A stretch of DNA of 64,000 bases from assembly GCF_040436345.1 (NCBI RefSeq), contig NC_133216.1:14402110-14466109 (forward strand), read 5' to 3'. The notes beneath the pieces were generated by a model. It had not been told where the DNA came from. It did no database searches and was given only the letters and a program-made list of their open reading frames with translations. The DNA comes from Pagrus major (taxonomy: Eukaryota > Chordata > Actinopteri > Spariformes > Sparidae). The translations under genes and the position numbers were made by a program. Of this stretch, positions 62,301 to 64,000 are shown one piece after another (positions within the stretch are counted from its first letter, which is position 1; the number at the start of each line of letters is the position of its first letter).

Positions 62301-62680
62301 GAACATATGGTATTGTGAGTGTAGTCTGGGCACCAATCAACATGCAGACGTCTATGAGAGATATTTCCCCTCATAACACCTGGATGGTTTCATTAAAAAA
62401 CTTGTTTGAGGCATTCAGAGGTAAAAATATTCAATATTACACAGATAACAGCAAAAAATAGAAAATTGATGATTGATTTTTCCTCTTATAAACCCCATCT
62501 ATCATCTCAAGATCTCTCAAATTTATCTTTTGACCCTTTGAAGCAGAACGAACCTTTTGGTCGGGAACCACTGGACTAAACTCCCAAAATGTCTGCAAAG
62601 TAGGTAAAACTAGCTCCGACTTCACCAGTAAAATGCTGCTTATACACTGCTGCATCAGTTTTAACAATCTCATGATGTAA

Positions 62681-62694
62681 TGTAACTGATATAT

Positions 62695-62739
<45 letters not shown>

Positions 62740-62776
62740 TCATATATATGTATATATATGTAATATATCAGTTGCA
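62681..62776. repeat. (TA)n inside a 26-bp-armed palindrome
   Basis: TGTAACTGATATATTACATA at 62681-62700 is the inverse of TATGTAATATATCAGTTGCA at 62757-62776, with one T/G mismatch. The centre is a TA microsatellite. Confidence 0.85.
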
Positions 62777-64000
62777 GAGGCATTTTACTGCAGATTTAGT
62801 ACTTTCAACACTTGAAGTGCGTTCGCTGATAATACCGTGATAAATCTGTACTTTTACTTTTACTTGACAGGGATTATTTACATTTTCATCCATATAAATA
62901 TATCTGATTGCATTTTTGGCATTTAAATGTATTACTTGCCATTCAACCGGTATCTAACAGCTGTAGATACATAGATACATTTAGTGCAAAAAAAAAGTAT
63001 ATATTTTTTCTTTAAATATAGTCAAGTAGAAGTATAAAGTATCTTAAAATGTGAATACTGAAGTGAGGAAATCTTTTCTATTATGACACTGTCGTCTCTG
63101 TGAGTGACAGCTGTCTCCTCAGAGTCAACTCTTCTCTCTGTGCGTCTCTGACAAAAAAAAAAAGATGGAGTCGACACCAGCTCAGGACAGCGAGAGGACG
63201 TTTGCATGCTTAGATGGGTTTGCCCTCCTCTCCTGGTTTGTATAAATACGGAGCACATCCATACAGGGCTGTAGGTTGGAGGCTGATGACGGAGCGAGGA
63301 GGAAACAAAGAAACTGAACGTGTGAGCGAAGCAGCACTTCCACCTGCTCCCTCTCTCTCCTCTCCCTCATGTAATTATACCAACATCGTGTACTTTCACA
63401 CCTTCGAGAACGTCTCTGTGCAGCTTCTTAACACCGCCTGCACATGTTCATTCATCCCGCCACAGGTTTTTTAATACCGCCAACATTTCCTACATACGTC
63501 AAGCGCAAAGATCAACATGTTTGTATTCGACTGGCAGAACAGAAAACCTGAAGAGCAGTGATACACAGATGACACCCGGGAGGCCGTCGGAGCCATCACA
63601 GCACATTTTATCACAGAGGAGAAGGAAAAAAAAGTCCTCAAGGATAATGTGGCTTTTACACAGTGCAGTGGCAGCGCTGTTGGAAATGTTAGCTGAAAAT
63701 AGACTACAGCATACGAATGAGAAGAAAGAAGAATTGCTCCCTGCTTACTACGAAGTCTCCCAGAGCTACGTGCATCATGGGAAATATCACAGGCAGCACA
63801 GTTTGATATTATATCGTTAATAATGTGGCAAATGCTGCTGCGCTGCTTTTTAATGCCACGATGAAATGACTCACTGTTTGAGCGTAGATGACCAACTTCG
63901 TCTAACGTCCTCTAATAAGACCTTTTCTGTGCAAAGCTGATATCAAACAGACATGATCTTATCAATGACTCGTGTCATGTTTGAACCTACAGAGAGCCAC

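Overview
This is vertebrate, almost certainly teleost fish, nuclear DNA. The genes are split by GT-AG introns, CA/TG microsatellites are frequent, and several interspersed repeats are of types I associate with fish genomes: a Tc1-like remnant, tRNA-derived SINEs and repeats rich in ACTTTTACTT. Nothing bacterial, viral or CRISPR-like was seen.

Three protein genes can be reconstructed exon by exon, and every splice phase agrees. (1) 1395-7278, + strand: a complete 8-exon C19orf47 homologue of 404 codons, with an N-terminal SAM-like domain and repeated RLG motifs. (2) 11629-39356, + strand: a complete 3-exon TTC9-family gene, best called ttc9b, of 218 codons; its first intron is 25 kb. (3) 60092-48602, - strand: the ten 3' coding exons of map3k10 (mixed-lineage kinase 2). 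They run from kinase subdomain VII to the stop codon, through the leucine zipper, the CRIB motif and the proline/serine-rich tail. The exon or exons for the SH3 domain and kinase N-lobe lie beyond position 64000.

Layout: 1-1394 upstream DNA and promoter; 1395-8570 C19orf47 with its 3' UTR; 8571-11160 intergenic with a dead Tc1-like element; 11160-12040 CpG-rich ttc9b promoter and exon 1, with a near-consensus RE1/NRSF site; 12008-37157 ttc9b intron 1, full of repeats; 37158-39356 last two ttc9b exons; 39357-48601 convergent 3' ends of ttc9b and map3k10; 48602-60092 map3k10 exons; 60093-64000 upstream map3k10 intron. From memory, the human 19q13.2 order is MAP3K10, TTC9B, CCNP, AKT2, C19orf47, so this is a conserved block. 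Only about 4 kb separates C19orf47 from ttc9b here, and no CCNP- or AKT2-like exon was seen in it.

The three genes are not a pathway; they are neighbours by synteny. The most interesting signals are the RE1 site and short uORF in front of ttc9b, a pre-miRNA-like hairpin at 760-821, a tandem duplication of the RTPSDG motif in MAP3K10, a 545-bp polypurine tract abutting a map3k10 splice acceptor, and a possible small membrane-protein ORF at 42422-42658. All family names rest on remembered homologues, not on a database search.
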